A DNA stretch of 16,668 bases from ZC4RG17 sp035304485 (GCA_035304485.1 DATGPZ010000235.1:1-16668); one strand, 5' to 3'. Counted from the stretch's first letter, positions 1 to 7,050 are shown. Translations and numbers: made by a program. Notes: generated by a model from the letters alone, not told the origin.

Positions 1-5
1 GACCG

Positions 6-962
6 ATGAGAAGTTCAACGACATCGACCGGAGCTATGGCCACTACGCAACGTGAAACCGACAGCGAAGCGATTCGGCGCTACCTAGACGGGATAGGTGC
101 CTACCCGCTTCTGACCGCCGAAGACGAAGTGCGTCTCGCCAAGCGGATGGAACGCGGCCGCGAGGCAGCTCGCGAGCTGGAGACCACTACCGACCCCAAA
201 GAGCGCGCTCGGCTCCGAGCCCTCGTCACCGCCGGCGACCGCGCCCGTCGAGACTTCATCCAGTCCAACCTCAGGCTGGTGGTGTCGATCGCCAAGCGGT
301 ACCCCTCGCCCAATCTCTCCTTCCTCGACCTGATCCAAGAAGGCAACCTGGGTCTCATCCGGGCGGTCGAGAAGTTCGAGTACCGAAAGGGCTTCAAGTT
401 CTCGACGTATGCCACCTGGTGGATCCGCCAGGCCATCACCCGGGCCATCGCCGACAAGTCCCGGACGATCAGGGTCCCGGTCCACATGATCGACACGATC
501 ACCGCCGTCCAGACCGCCGAGAACAACCTGATCAAGCGACTGGGCCGCAATCCGACCGACGAGGAAATCGCCGAGGAGTCGGGCGTCGAGCTGACCAAGG
601 TGAGGGACGCCAAGCGGCTGGCTCCCGAACCGGTCTCGATCTTCCAGCCGGTGGGCGAGGACAACGCCACACTGGGCGACTTCATCGAAGACACCGAGAA
701 CGTGTCCGCCTTCGACCGGGTCGTTCTGCAGCTCAACCTGGAGAGCCTCCAGATCGTGCTGAAGAAGTTGGACGCCCGGGAGCGGCGCATCCTGGAGCTG
801 CGCTTCGGGTTGAACGGGACCGAGCCGGCCACCCTCGACGAGGTGGGCCGGGAGTTCAACGTGACCCGGGAACGGATTCGTCAGATCGAAACCCGAGCCA
901 TCGAGAAGCTTCGCCAGGAGGATCTGGACGATCCCCGCTCGCTGATGTCGACCGCCAGCTGA
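6..962 (+). CDS. RNA polymerase sigma factor, sigma-70 primary-type (SigA/SigB-like, group 1 or 2)
   Basis: This protein directs RNA polymerase to promoters. From residue 20 a region 1.2 helix (SEAIRRYLDGIGAYPLL) is followed by regions 2.1-2.4 at about 81-160, with the near-invariant SFLDLIQEGNLGLIRAVEKF and KFSTYATWWIRQAITRAIAD. Region 3 covers about 165-235. Region 4 at about 253-303 has the helix-turn-helix TLDEVGREFNVTRERIRQIE. Region 1.1 is absent, and at 318 residues it is about the size of SigB-type factors. The C-terminus is KLRQEDLDDPRS instead of the KLRHPSRS tail usual in primary sigma factors. The ATG at 6 is the first seen, but only 5 bases precede it and the frame is open to the edge, so translation could begin outside. 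ATG 36 is an alternative, with a GGAG only 2 nt before it. The gene converges on the whiB7-like gene with a 19-bp gap and no visible terminator. The family call is certain; primary versus alternative role is not. Confidence 0.95.
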   Translation: MRSSTTSTGAMATTQRETDSEAIRRYLDGIGAYPLLTAEDEVRLAKRMERGREAARELETTTDPKERARLRALVTAGDRARRDFIQSNLRLVVSIAKRYPSPNLSFLDLIQEGNLGLIRAVEKFEYRKGFKFSTYATWWIRQAITRAIADKSRTIRVPVHMIDTITAVQTAENNLIKRLGRNPTDEEIAEESGVELTKVRDAKRLAPEPVSIFQPVGEDNATLGDFIEDTENVSAFDRVVLQLNLESLQIVLKKLDARERRILELRFGLNGTEPATLDEVGREFNVTRERIRQIETRAIEKLRQEDLDDPRSLMSTAS

Positions 963-981
963 GGCAGCGGTCGGGGAGGAA

Positions 982-1284
982 CTAGGCCGACTTGACCAGT
1001 TCCTCCAGCTCCGACCGATCCGCCTCGACTGGCAGGTTGGCGTCGGATCTCCGGGGCCGACCCCGGCCGCGCTTCCGATGGAAGGCCTGGCCGTCCCAGA
1101 AGATCACACCGCCCCAGACGCCGTACTCGAAGTTCTCTTCCAGAGCCATCTCCAGGCATGCGATCCGAACGGGGCACTGGGCGCAGATCGCCTGAGCCGC
1201 CGCCAGGTCGGAAGCCGTTTGGCTGAAGAAGAGGTGGTGGTTGTCGCCGTTTGCGCAACGGCCGTTTCGGTAGATGTCTTTCAT
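982..1284 (-). CDS. whiB7: WhiB-family Fe-S transcription regulator, WhiB7-like with AT-hook
   Basis: WhiB proteins bind a 4Fe-4S cluster and act with the sigma factor of RNA polymerase. The four cluster cysteines are C10, C34, C37 and C43 (C-x23-C-x2-C-x5-C). The GVWGG turn lies at 55-59, followed by IFWDGQ. A basic stretch KRGRGRPRR at 71-79 contains the GRPR core of an AT-hook, the feature that separates WhiB7, an activator of intrinsic antibiotic-resistance genes, from most other WhiB proteins. A 20-residue acidic tail follows. The length of 100 residues is normal. The ATG at 1284 has AAAGG about 9 nt upstream. The gene is preceded by its own promoter, leader ORF and terminator (separate entries), the known arrangement for whiB7. 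The WhiB family is certain; the WhiB7 assignment rests on the AT-hook plus the leader and is likely but not proven. Confidence 0.92.
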   Translation of the reverse strand: MKDIYRNGRCANGDNHHLFFSQTASDLAAAQAICAQCPVRIACLEMALEENFEYGVWGGVIFWDGQAFHRKRGRGRPRRSDANLPVEADRSELEELVKSA

Positions 1285-1314
1285 CTCGCAAACCTTTCGT
1301 GCGATGCGGCCACG

Positions 1315-1349
1315 AAAAAAGCCGCCGGGAGGGTGAGTGGCCGGCGGCT
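1315..1349 (-). terminator. Intrinsic terminator in the whiB7-like leader (attenuator)
   Basis: Read on the minus strand, AGCCGCCGG (1349-1341), a 12-nt loop and CCGGCGGCT (1328-1320) form a perfect 9-bp GC-rich stem, followed by a T run at 1320-1315. This is a textbook Rho-independent terminator. It stands 30 nt before the whiB7-like ATG and downstream of that gene's apparent promoter, so it would block expression of the gene rather than end a neighbour. This implies conditional read-through. Confidence 0.85.
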
Positions 1350-1376
1350 GGGTGAGGGGTTCTGAGGGGATCGAAC

Positions 1377-1493
1377 CTAATGGAGCCGCCGGAGGGCAAC
1401 GCCGCCGATGAGCGTGCCATGCGGGCGAATGGCATCGAGCGCGACGAAGCCCGGGATGAACTCGGTCATATTGGCGGTGCGCTCGATGAACAC
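1377..1493 (-). CDS. Leader ORF (38 codons) upstream of the whiB7-like gene
   Basis: A short frame between the predicted promoter and the terminator. It starts with GTG at 1493, with GAGGA 4 nt upstream as ribosome binding site, and ends with TAG at 1379-1377, 27 nt before the terminator stem. The peptide begins MFIERTANMTEF and ends GGVALRRLH. I recognise no domain, and a regulatory role through its translation is more likely than a functional peptide. The codons before the stop (1392-1384) contain CCGGCGGCT, identical to the terminator 3' arm. A ribosome at the stop codon would cover this copy. An in-frame ATG at codon 9 is a possible alternative start but has no ribosome binding site. The mechanism is inferred by analogy with mycobacterial whiB7. 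Confidence 0.6.
   Translation of the reverse strand: MFIERTANMTEFIPGFVALDAIRPHGTLIGGVALRRLH
1384..1392 (-). promoter_or_regulatory. Antiterminator arm in the leader ORF
   Basis: On the minus strand this reads CCGGCGGCT, the same 9 nt as the terminator 3' arm at 1328-1320. It can pair over 9 bp with the terminator 5' arm (1349-1341), leaving about 34 nt between them. Such pairing would exclude the terminator hairpin. It lies inside the last codons of the leader ORF, four bases upstream of the TAG. Confidence 0.65.
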
Positions 1494-1521
1494 TGGTTCC
1501 TCGTGGTTTGCGACGTGGGGC

Positions 1522-1551
1522 AACCTACCGGATCGCGAAACCGGGTGTCAA
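1522..1551 (-). promoter_or_regulatory. Promoter of the whiB7-like gene
   Basis: On the minus strand a perfect -35 TTGACA (1551-1546), an 18-nt spacer and a -10 TAGGTT (1527-1522) are visible. Transcription would start near 1515 and give a leader of about 230 nt. One base upstream of the -35 is the AT-only-core octamer CTAAATAG (1560-1553). In mycobacteria WhiB7 is known to need an AT-rich element just upstream of the -35 for autoactivation, so this site fits an autoregulated promoter. Confidence 0.7.
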
Positions 1552-1598
1552 GCTATTTAGAAGACGATCGTCCAGTTGAATGAAAAACCGCTTCGAGC

Positions 1599-3068
1599 TC
1601 AGAACGAGGGCAGCAGCCAGTGGCGGCCTTCGTCCCCGAGCAGACGGTCTGCCCCGGCGGGTCCCCAGGATCCGGCGTCGTATGGCTCGGGCATGTCTTC
1701 GAGGTCGAGCACGGGTTGCACGATCCGCCACGCCTCGTCCACTTCGTCAGCCCGCACGAACAGGGTCTGGTCACCTGACATGACGTCGGCGATGAGGGTG
1801 GCATATGCGTCGGGTAGCTCTCCGAACGCCTCGTCGTAGGCGAACCGGAGCCGCTGGGTCTGGAGGCGATAGCCCACCCCCGGCAACTTCATCTCGAACG
1901 ACAGAGCGAAGCCCTCCGACGGTTGGAGGCGGATGTCGAAGACGTTGGGGTGCATCTCGCATTCGTTCTCGACCGAAAACAAGGCCACGGGCGGCTCACG
2001 GAAGACGACCGACACCTGGGTGACCCGACTCGCCAGACGCTTTCCGGCCCGGATGTAGAAGGGCACGTCGTGCCATCGCCAGTTGTCGACCGAAAGACGC
2101 ATGGCGGCGAACGTCTCGGTGGTCGAAGACGGGTCGACCCCTGGTTCCTGGTGGTAGGAGACCACCTCTGTGCCGTCCACCGTGCCACCGGTGTACTGGC
2201 CCCGCACCAATGAGTCCCGGCTGAGCGATCGAGTGGCCTGCAGCACCTTCACCTTCTCGTCGCGGATGTGATCGGCGGTCGCCTTCACCGGCGGCTCCAT
2301 CGCCACCAGAGTGAAGATCTGCAGGGCATGGTTCTGGATGATGTCGCGGATGGCGCCGGCCTTGTCGTAGTAGCCAGCCCGGCTCCCGATCCCGATGTCT
2401 TCAGCCACCGTGATCTGGACCGAATCGATCCGGTCCCTGGTCCACGACGACTCGAACAGAGGATTGGCGAAACGCAGCGCCATCAGGTTCTGGACGGTCT
2501 CCTTGGCCAGGTAGTGGTCGATCCGGTAGATCTGCTCCTCGCCGAACCAGGCGTGGAGGAGGTTGTTCAACTCGGCGCTGGTACGGCGGTCGGTCCCGAA
2601 CGGCTTCTCGACCACCACCCTCGACCAACCACCCGATCCGATGATCCCGACCTTGCCCAGGCTCTCGATGGTGTCGGCCAGCACCGAAGGCGGCACCGCC
2701 AGGTAGAAGGCCCGGTTGCCGGGCAGGCCCGCCGCCCGTTCTATGCCGGCTATCCGGGTGGCCAGCGCCTCCCATCCGAGCTTCAGGGACTGGTAGTGGA
2801 GGGCAGACGACGCCCAGTCATCTGCGCCATCGTGACCGGCCGCTGCCAGCGACTCGACCGCCATCGCCCGATACGCGTCGTCGTCGATCTCACGGGTGGC
2901 TACCGCCAAGACCTGGACGGGATCGGCGAAGTCCCGTCGCTGGAGCAGCTGGTAGAGGGCAGGCAGCAACTTGCCACGCGCCAGGTCGCCGGTTCCCCCG
3001 AAGATCACGAACAGGTGCGGGTCGATCCCGACCGAGAGCGCTCCGGGAGTGTAGAGGGAGCCCTTCAC
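1599..3068 (-). CDS. zwf: Glucose-6-phosphate 1-dehydrogenase
   Basis: This enzyme oxidises glucose 6-phosphate to 6-phosphogluconolactone with reduction of NADP+ (or NAD+), the first step of the oxidative pentose phosphate pathway, in the cytoplasm. The Rossmann motif VIFGGTGDLARGKLLPALY lies at 21-39 and EKPFG at 154-158. The substrate-binding signature YRIDHYLAKETVQN is at 181-194. YYDKAGAIRDIIQNHALQ at 233-250 includes the likely catalytic histidine near 247. The frame runs upstream to 3332, but that part is a shadow of pgi. GTG 3068 gives 489 residues, the normal family length, and overlaps the pgi stop as GTGA, with GAGG 7 nt upstream, so the genes are translationally coupled. The usual partners opcA, pgl, gnd and tal are not in the window. 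Confidence 0.96.
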   Translation of the reverse strand: MKGSLYTPGALSVGIDPHLFVIFGGTGDLARGKLLPALYQLLQRRDFADPVQVLAVATREIDDDAYRAMAVESLAAAGHDGADDWASSALHYQSLKLGWEALATRIAGIERAAGLPGNRAFYLAVPPSVLADTIESLGKVGIIGSGGWSRVVVEKPFGTDRRTSAELNNLLHAWFGEEQIYRIDHYLAKETVQNLMALRFANPLFESSWTRDRIDSVQITVAEDIGIGSRAGYYDKAGAIRDIIQNHALQIFTLVAMEPPVKATADHIRDEKVKVLQATRSLSRDSLVRGQYTGGTVDGTEVVSYHQEPGVDPSSTTETFAAMRLSVDNWRWHDVPFYIRAGKRLASRVTQVSVVFREPPVALFSVENECEMHPNVFDIRLQPSEGFALSFEMKLPGVGYRLQTQRLRFAYDEAFGELPDAYATLIADVMSGDQTLFVRADEVDEAWRIVQPVLDLEDMPEPYDAGSWGPAGADRLLGDEGRHWLLPSF

Positions 3069-4660
3069 TCCAGCGCCTCGATGAGCCCTTCGATGCCGGC
3101 TCCGCTGACGTCGACCCGCAACACACGGCGATCCCGCTCTCGCAGAGCCGAGTAGTCGCCGGCCGCCTGAGCGGCGATGAGCCGGCCGAACGTGTAATCC
3201 GTCTCGGGCACAGCCAGGTCGGTGTCGGGGGTGTCGACGAGTTGGATGAACACACCGGTGTTCGGACCGCCCTTGTGGAGTTGCCCGGTCGAATGCAGGA
3301 ATCGGGGACCGTATCCGAAGGTGGTGGCGCATTCGTACCTCTCGGCCACCATCTTGCGGAAACGGGCCGCTCCGGCGTCGATGTCCGGGTCGGGAGCCAG
3401 GTAGGCCTGGAGAGCGAGGTAATCGCCGGGCCGGATGCCATCCAGGAATCGCTCCAGACGAACCCGAAAGGTGTCCCCCTCTGCCGGAACCGCTGCGGGA
3501 GGCTCGCCGGCCTCGCCGCTCATCGCCTGCTTGGTGAGCTGCTTGGCCCGCTCGACATCCGGCTGGTCGAAGGGATTGATGTCGAGGACCTCACCCGCGG
3601 CGGCCGTGGCGACTTCGGCGCGGAGCATCTCGGCGGCCAGGTCGTAGCCGTCGGACAGCTGGAAACGCACCGAGGGGAATTCCTCGGACACCGGCTCCAG
3701 CTCCTCTCCGGCGAGGACATAGTCGACGAACAGGCGGTCGTAGGAGTACCGCTCGAGCGCCGGCTCGTCGGCGATCGGCACCAGTCCTTTGCCGTGCTTG
3801 CCGAGGCTCTCGGCGACCAGTTGCTCGAGCCAGGCCGGGAAAGCCGCCAGACCGGGCGAGGTCCGAAAGGTGAGCTTGTCCCGTCCGTTCTGCGCATGGG
3901 CGGCCCAAGCCAGACCCACGGCGATCGCCGGGTCCGAGGCCGCGGGACTGCCCTCGGCGGCAGCCGCCAGGGCCGCCGCCCGATCGAGGAGGAGACCGAT
4001 GTCCATTCCCATCAGGGCGGCCGGAACGAGCCCGAACGGGGTCAGGGCCGAATAGCGGCCGCCGACGTCGGGCGGGGCCAGGACGATCGCCCGAAAGTCC
4101 CGTTCCGCGGCCAGATCCGACAATGGCGTCCCGGGATCGGTGACGGCGATGAACCGAGAACCGTCGCCCCCGGTGCGCTCCCAGAAGAAGCGAAAGAACG
4201 AGAGCGTCTCGAGGGTGGTGCCTGATTTGGAGGAAACGACGAAGGCCGACCGATCGAGATCGATCGCACGGGTCACCGCCTCGACCGCCCGCGGATGGGT
4301 CGAGTCGAGCACCGTCACCTTGGGGAATCCGGTGGCCGGCCCTACCACCCGGGCGAACACGTCAGGAGCCAGGCTCGATCCTCCCATCCCGCACACGACG
4401 ACGTCGAGGATTCCGTCGTCGACCAGACCGGCAGCCAGCTCGGTCAGCTCACCGGTCCTCTCTCGCATCTCGTCGTGGAGATCCAGCCAGCCGAGGCGAT
4501 CGCCCAGCTCGGGAATCTGGTCCTCGGACCACACGGTGGGGTCGGCTGCCCACAGGCGTTGGGGGTACGCCTCGGCGTCCCAGCGAAGGGCGGCACTGTC
4601 GAATCCTGCGACGGAGGTGAGCGACTCGTACATCGATTCCGAGTATGGCAGCCGTTCCAT
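3065..4660 (-). CDS. pgi: Glucose-6-phosphate isomerase (type found fused in Tal-Pgi proteins, here free-standing)
   Basis: Interconverts glucose 6-phosphate and fructose 6-phosphate. From ATG 4660 (531 residues) it shows GMGGSSLAPD at 91-100, the phosphosugar loop SSKSGTTLET at 143-152 and the Pgi-like signature GGRYSALTPFG at 200-210. WLEQLVAESLGK at about 277-288 probably carries the catalytic glutamate, and HSTGQLHKGGPN lies at 456-467. The sequence resembles the isomerase half of bifunctional transaldolase/isomerase proteins more than classic 550-residue Pgi, but no transaldolase domain is attached: an in-frame TGA lies at 4705-4703. The start is uncertain. TTG 4702 and ATG 4633 are alternatives, and none has a good ribosome binding site; ATG 4633 has a weak GGA. 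It is first gene of the operon with zwf and is divergent from the LiaF-like gene at 4713. Confidence 0.92.
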   Translation of the reverse strand: MERLPYSESMYESLTSVAGFDSAALRWDAEAYPQRLWAADPTVWSEDQIPELGDRLGWLDLHDEMRERTGELTELAAGLVDDGILDVVVCGMGGSSLAPDVFARVVGPATGFPKVTVLDSTHPRAVEAVTRAIDLDRSAFVVSSKSGTTLETLSFFRFFWERTGGDGSRFIAVTDPGTPLSDLAAERDFRAIVLAPPDVGGRYSALTPFGLVPAALMGMDIGLLLDRAAALAAAAEGSPAASDPAIAVGLAWAAHAQNGRDKLTFRTSPGLAAFPAWLEQLVAESLGKHGKGLVPIADEPALERYSYDRLFVDYVLAGEELEPVSEEFPSVRFQLSDGYDLAAEMLRAEVATAAAGEVLDINPFDQPDVERAKQLTKQAMSGEAGEPPAAVPAEGDTFRVRLERFLDGIRPGDYLALQAYLAPDPDIDAGAARFRKMVAERYECATTFGYGPRFLHSTGQLHKGGPNTGVFIQLVDTPDTDLAVPETDYTFGRLIAAQAAGDYSALRERDRRVLRVDVSGAGIEGLIEALE

Positions 4661-4712
4661 GGAATCGATCCACGGGTGGCCGAGGTCGAGCGAAGGCTGC
4701 AATCATGACCGC

Positions 4713-5171
4713 ATGTTCCGTCGTCTGATCAAAGTCTTCGTGGCCGTCAACATCGTGGTCGGCCTGGCGGGGCTCGCCGCCCGCCTGCTTCTCACCGGGC
4801 GGGGCGGGCCGGAGTCGGACGAGATCGACCTCGTCACCGTCTTCGAAGGCCTCCACCTCCGCTCAAACTCGTCGGCGTTCATGGGCGGCTCGACCCTCGC
4901 CCTGTTCGGTGGCATCGTGCTGGATCTGCGCCGCGCCAACCTCGGGCCCACGGGCGCAACTCTCGAAGTCACCACCTTGTTCGGCGGGACCTCGATCATC
5001 ACCCCGCCCGACTGGCGCGTCGAAACCGAGGTACGGACATGGGTGGGCGGAGCCGACCTCTCCCAGCACCGGCCCGACGACCCCGACGCTCCCGTGCTGA
5101 GAATCCGGGCCCGCACCCTCTTCGGCGGCTTCCAGGTGGAGACCCGACCCCGCCTGCAGGCGGTGAGTTGA
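4713..5171 (+). CDS. Small LiaF-like (toastrack-type) membrane protein
   Basis: A 152-residue protein with one N-terminal membrane segment (about 7-27, FVAVNIVVGLAGLAARLLL) and a C-terminal beta-rich domain. The domain has five spaced turns of the FGG type: FMGG 57, LFGG 64, LFGG 89, WVGG 110 and LFGG 136. The blocks LFGGTSIITPPDWRVE and LRIRARTLFGGFQVE match the pattern of the LiaF C-terminal / cell-wall-active-antibiotics-response family, also called toastrack. Members of this family take part in sensing envelope stress with LiaRS- or PspC-type systems, so a link to the module at 6409-9805 is possible but inferred. No clear ribosome binding site or promoter is seen before ATG 4713. The stop is followed after 1-4 nt by the amidohydrolase start, so the two are probably cotranscribed. 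Confidence 0.75.
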   Translation: MFRRLIKVFVAVNIVVGLAGLAARLLLTGRGGPESDEIDLVTVFEGLHLRSNSSAFMGGSTLALFGGIVLDLRRANLGPTGATLEVTTLFGGTSIITPPDWRVETEVRTWVGGADLSQHRPDDPDAPVLRIRARTLFGGFQVETRPRLQAVS

Positions 5172-5175
5172 CTTG

Positions 5176-6399
5176 GTGCGCATCGAAGCCGACCTGCTGA
5201 TACCGGGGGACGGTCAACCGATCCCGGACGGCACCGTTGTCATGGAGGGCGACCGGATCACCTACGCCGACCGATCCGCCGAGGCCCCCGAAACTCCCGA
5301 CGCGGAGACGATCGAGGCGGCAGCGGTGATGCCGGGCATGTGGGACGCCCACACCCACCTCATGGGGCTGGCGCGAGGTGTCGTGAATCTGGAGGCCCTC
5401 CACACCCAGTCGCCCCAGATCGGCGCAGTCCGGGCAGCCCAGGACGCATCGGCCGCCATCGACGCCGGGTTCACCTCGGTACGCGAGGTGGGCGGTTACG
5501 GGGCGGTCCTCACTCCAGCGGTGGAAGATGGAACGATCCGGGCGCCTCACATCTACGGAGCCGGAGCGGCGCTGTCGCAGACTGGCGGGCACGCCGATTT
5601 CCACGGTATCTCTCCCGAGGACGCCGACGCTCTCGCCATCCGCAACTGGGGCGCTCCCTCCCTGGCCGACGGGCCCGACGACTGCCGGCGGGTGGTGCGC
5701 CGACAGCTCCGGATCGGTGCCCGGGTGATCAAGGTGTGTGCCTCGGGTGGGGTGATGAGCCAGGTCGACCATCCGATCCACCAGCAGTTCACTGCCGAGG
5801 AACTGGCAGCGATCGTGGACGAAGCGGCCCGGGCCGATCGGGTGGTGGCCGCCCACTGCCACGGCAAGCCAGGGATCATGGCCGCGGTCGAGGCGGGGGT
5901 GCGCACCATCGAGCACGGCTCCTACCTGGACGAGGAGGCGGCGACGGCCATGCGCGAAGCCGGAACGATCCTGGTTCCCACTCGCTGGATCGTCGAGCAT
6001 CTCGGCCAGGTCGGCCGCTCCCAGGGGATGCCCGACTACGCCATCGCCAAGCTCGACGCCATCGCCGACCGCCATGCCGAGGCGGTCCGGATCGCGATCG
6101 AGGCCGGAGTGACGATCGCCTGCGGCACCGACATCTGGGGAGCGGGGATGTGGGGCCGCAATGCGGAGGAGCTGACGCTCCTCGTCGAGCTGGGGATGGA
6201 TCCACTCGAAGCCATCGCCGCGGCCACCTCGGTCGGGCCGCTCACAGTGGGCTCCCAGGCTCCTCAGACGGGCCGGCTGGAGTCGGGATTCCAGGCGGAT
6301 GTGATCACCGTCGACGGAAACCCGCTCGAAGACATCTCGGTCCTGGCCGACCCGAACAACATCACCGCGGTGTGGAAGTCCGGCCGGCGAATGAAGTGA
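5176..6399 (+). CDS. Metal-dependent amidohydrolase (prolidase / imidazolonepropionase-like)
   Basis: Amidohydrolase-superfamily enzyme of about 407 residues. The N-terminal beta-sandwich part ends in VMPGMWDAHTHL, giving the metal-binding HxH at residues 59 and 61 (numbered from GTG 5176). VIKVCASGG carries the probable carboxylated lysine at 186. AAHCHGK has a metal histidine at 227 or 229, TIEHG has His 247, and CGTD has the catalytic aspartate at 319. The C-terminal GRLESGFQADVITVDGNPLED returns to the beta-sandwich, so all metal ligands are present and the enzyme should be active. The closest subgroup hydrolyses Xaa-Pro or Xaa-Arg/Lys dipeptides or related N-acyl amino acids; the substrate cannot be read from sequence. 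There is no signal peptide. TTG 5173 and GTG 5176 are adjacent start choices, and GTG is the commoner codon. It follows the LiaF-like gene with almost no gap. Confidence 0.88.
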   Translation: MRIEADLLIPGDGQPIPDGTVVMEGDRITYADRSAEAPETPDAETIEAAAVMPGMWDAHTHLMGLARGVVNLEALHTQSPQIGAVRAAQDASAAIDAGFTSVREVGGYGAVLTPAVEDGTIRAPHIYGAGAALSQTGGHADFHGISPEDADALAIRNWGAPSLADGPDDCRRVVRRQLRIGARVIKVCASGGVMSQVDHPIHQQFTAEELAAIVDEAARADRVVAAHCHGKPGIMAAVEAGVRTIEHGSYLDEEAATAMREAGTILVPTRWIVEHLGQVGRSQGMPDYAIAKLDAIADRHAEAVRIAIEAGVTIACGTDIWGAGMWGRNAEELTLLVELGMDPLEAIAAATSVGPLTVGSQAPQTGRLESGFQADVITVDGNPLEDISVLADPNNITAVWKSGRRMK

Positions 6400-6408
6400 C
6401 GCTGGGGC

Positions 6409-7050
6409 TCAGACGATCCGGCGGTCCGACGCCCAGCGAGTGAGTTCGTAGCGGCTCGACAGCTGCAGCTTCCGCAGCACCGACGACACGTGGGTCTCCA
6501 CCGTCTTCACCGAGATCGACAGACGGCGGGCGACCTGCTTGTAGGGGTAGCCGCGGGCGATGAGCCGGAGGACTTCCTTCTCCCTCGGGGTGAGCTGGTC
6601 GAGCTCCGGATCGGCTGTTTCAGGAAGCGCGTGGGCGAAGGCGTCGAGCACGAAACCGGCGAGCCGGGGCGAAAAGACGGCGTCGCCGCCGTGAACCCGC
6701 TCGATCGCTTGGGCCAGTTCCTCGGAATTGATCGATTTCGTCACGTAGCCCCGGGCGCCGGCCCGGATCATTGCGATCACGTCCTCGGCTGCGTCGGAGA
6801 CGGAGAGGGCGAGGAAAGTCATGTCGGGATGGGTCTCGGTGACGTTGTTGATCACCGCCAGTCCCCCACCTCCCGGCATGTGCACGTCGATGAGGACTAC
6901 GTCGGGATCGGTCTCGCGGATGCCGGTGATGGCGTCGTCGACGTCGGAAGCGGTGCCCACGATCTCGAACCGATCTGCGAGCTCTTCGAACTCGGCCTTC
7001 ACTCCGGAGAGGAACAGGGCGTGATCGTCGACCAGAAACAGGCGGATCAT
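6409..7050 (-). CDS. NarL/FixJ-type response regulator paired with the PspC kinase
   Basis: A 213-residue two-domain regulator. The receiver domain spans about 1-120, with the acidic pair D8-D9, the phosphorylated D55 in VVLIDVHMPG and the conserved K105 in YVTKSI. The LuxR-type helix-turn-helix spans about 150-213, with LTPREKEVLRLIARGYPYKQVARRL and VKTVETHVSSVLRKL, so it should bind DNA as a dimer. ATG 7050 overlaps the kinase stop as ATGA. An upstream start in the same frame at 7086 would lie inside the kinase gene and adds a non-conserved stretch. Gene coupling makes it the target of the kinase. A likely target site is the divergent region 8289-8342, an inference from position. It converges on the amidohydrolase gene with 9 bp between the stops. 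Confidence 0.95.
   Translation of the reverse strand: MIRLFLVDDHALFLSGVKAEFEELADRFEIVGTASDVDDAITGIRETDPDVVLIDVHMPGGGGLAVINNVTETHPDMTFLALSVSDAAEDVIAMIRAGARGYVTKSINSEELAQAIERVHGGDAVFSPRLAGFVLDAFAHALPETADPELDQLTPREKEVLRLIARGYPYKQVARRLSISVKTVETHVSSVLRKLQLSSRYELTRWASDRRIV

Larger units (their letters stand above)
1285..1598. other. 314-bp gene-free stretch holding the whiB7-like leader
   Basis: No full-size gene is present between zwf and the whiB7-like gene. About 230 bp of it is the predicted transcript leader (promoter, leader ORF, antiterminator arm, terminator). The rest, about 1561-1598, is the region after the zwf stop, which has only a weak hairpin followed by five T at about 1608-1584 on the minus strand. 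An open frame on the plus strand (1380-1583) is in codon register with the leader ORF and has no other support. Confidence 0.7.

Noticed and set aside
1380..1583. Plus-strand ORF of 67 codons in the whiB7-like leader region
   Set aside because: It is in codon register with the leader ORF on the other strand and runs through the predicted promoter. No ribosome binding site or family match supports it.
1584..1608. Possible terminator after zwf (weak hairpin with five T, minus strand)
   Set aside because: The stem has a bulge and only about five pairs; too weak to call beside the clear terminator at 1315-1349.
3069..3332. N-terminal extension of the zwf frame
   Set aside because: It lies inside pgi, is arginine-rich and non-conserved; GTG 3068 with the 4-nt overlap gives the normal enzyme length.
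2268..4225. Long plus-strand open frames opposite zwf and pgi (295 and 327 codons)
   Set aside because: They are antisense shadows in high-GC coding DNA; the opposite strand has full family motifs and these have none.
4999..6075. Minus-strand frame of 358 codons opposite the amidohydrolase
   Set aside because: Antisense shadow without recognisable motifs; the plus strand encodes the complete metal site.
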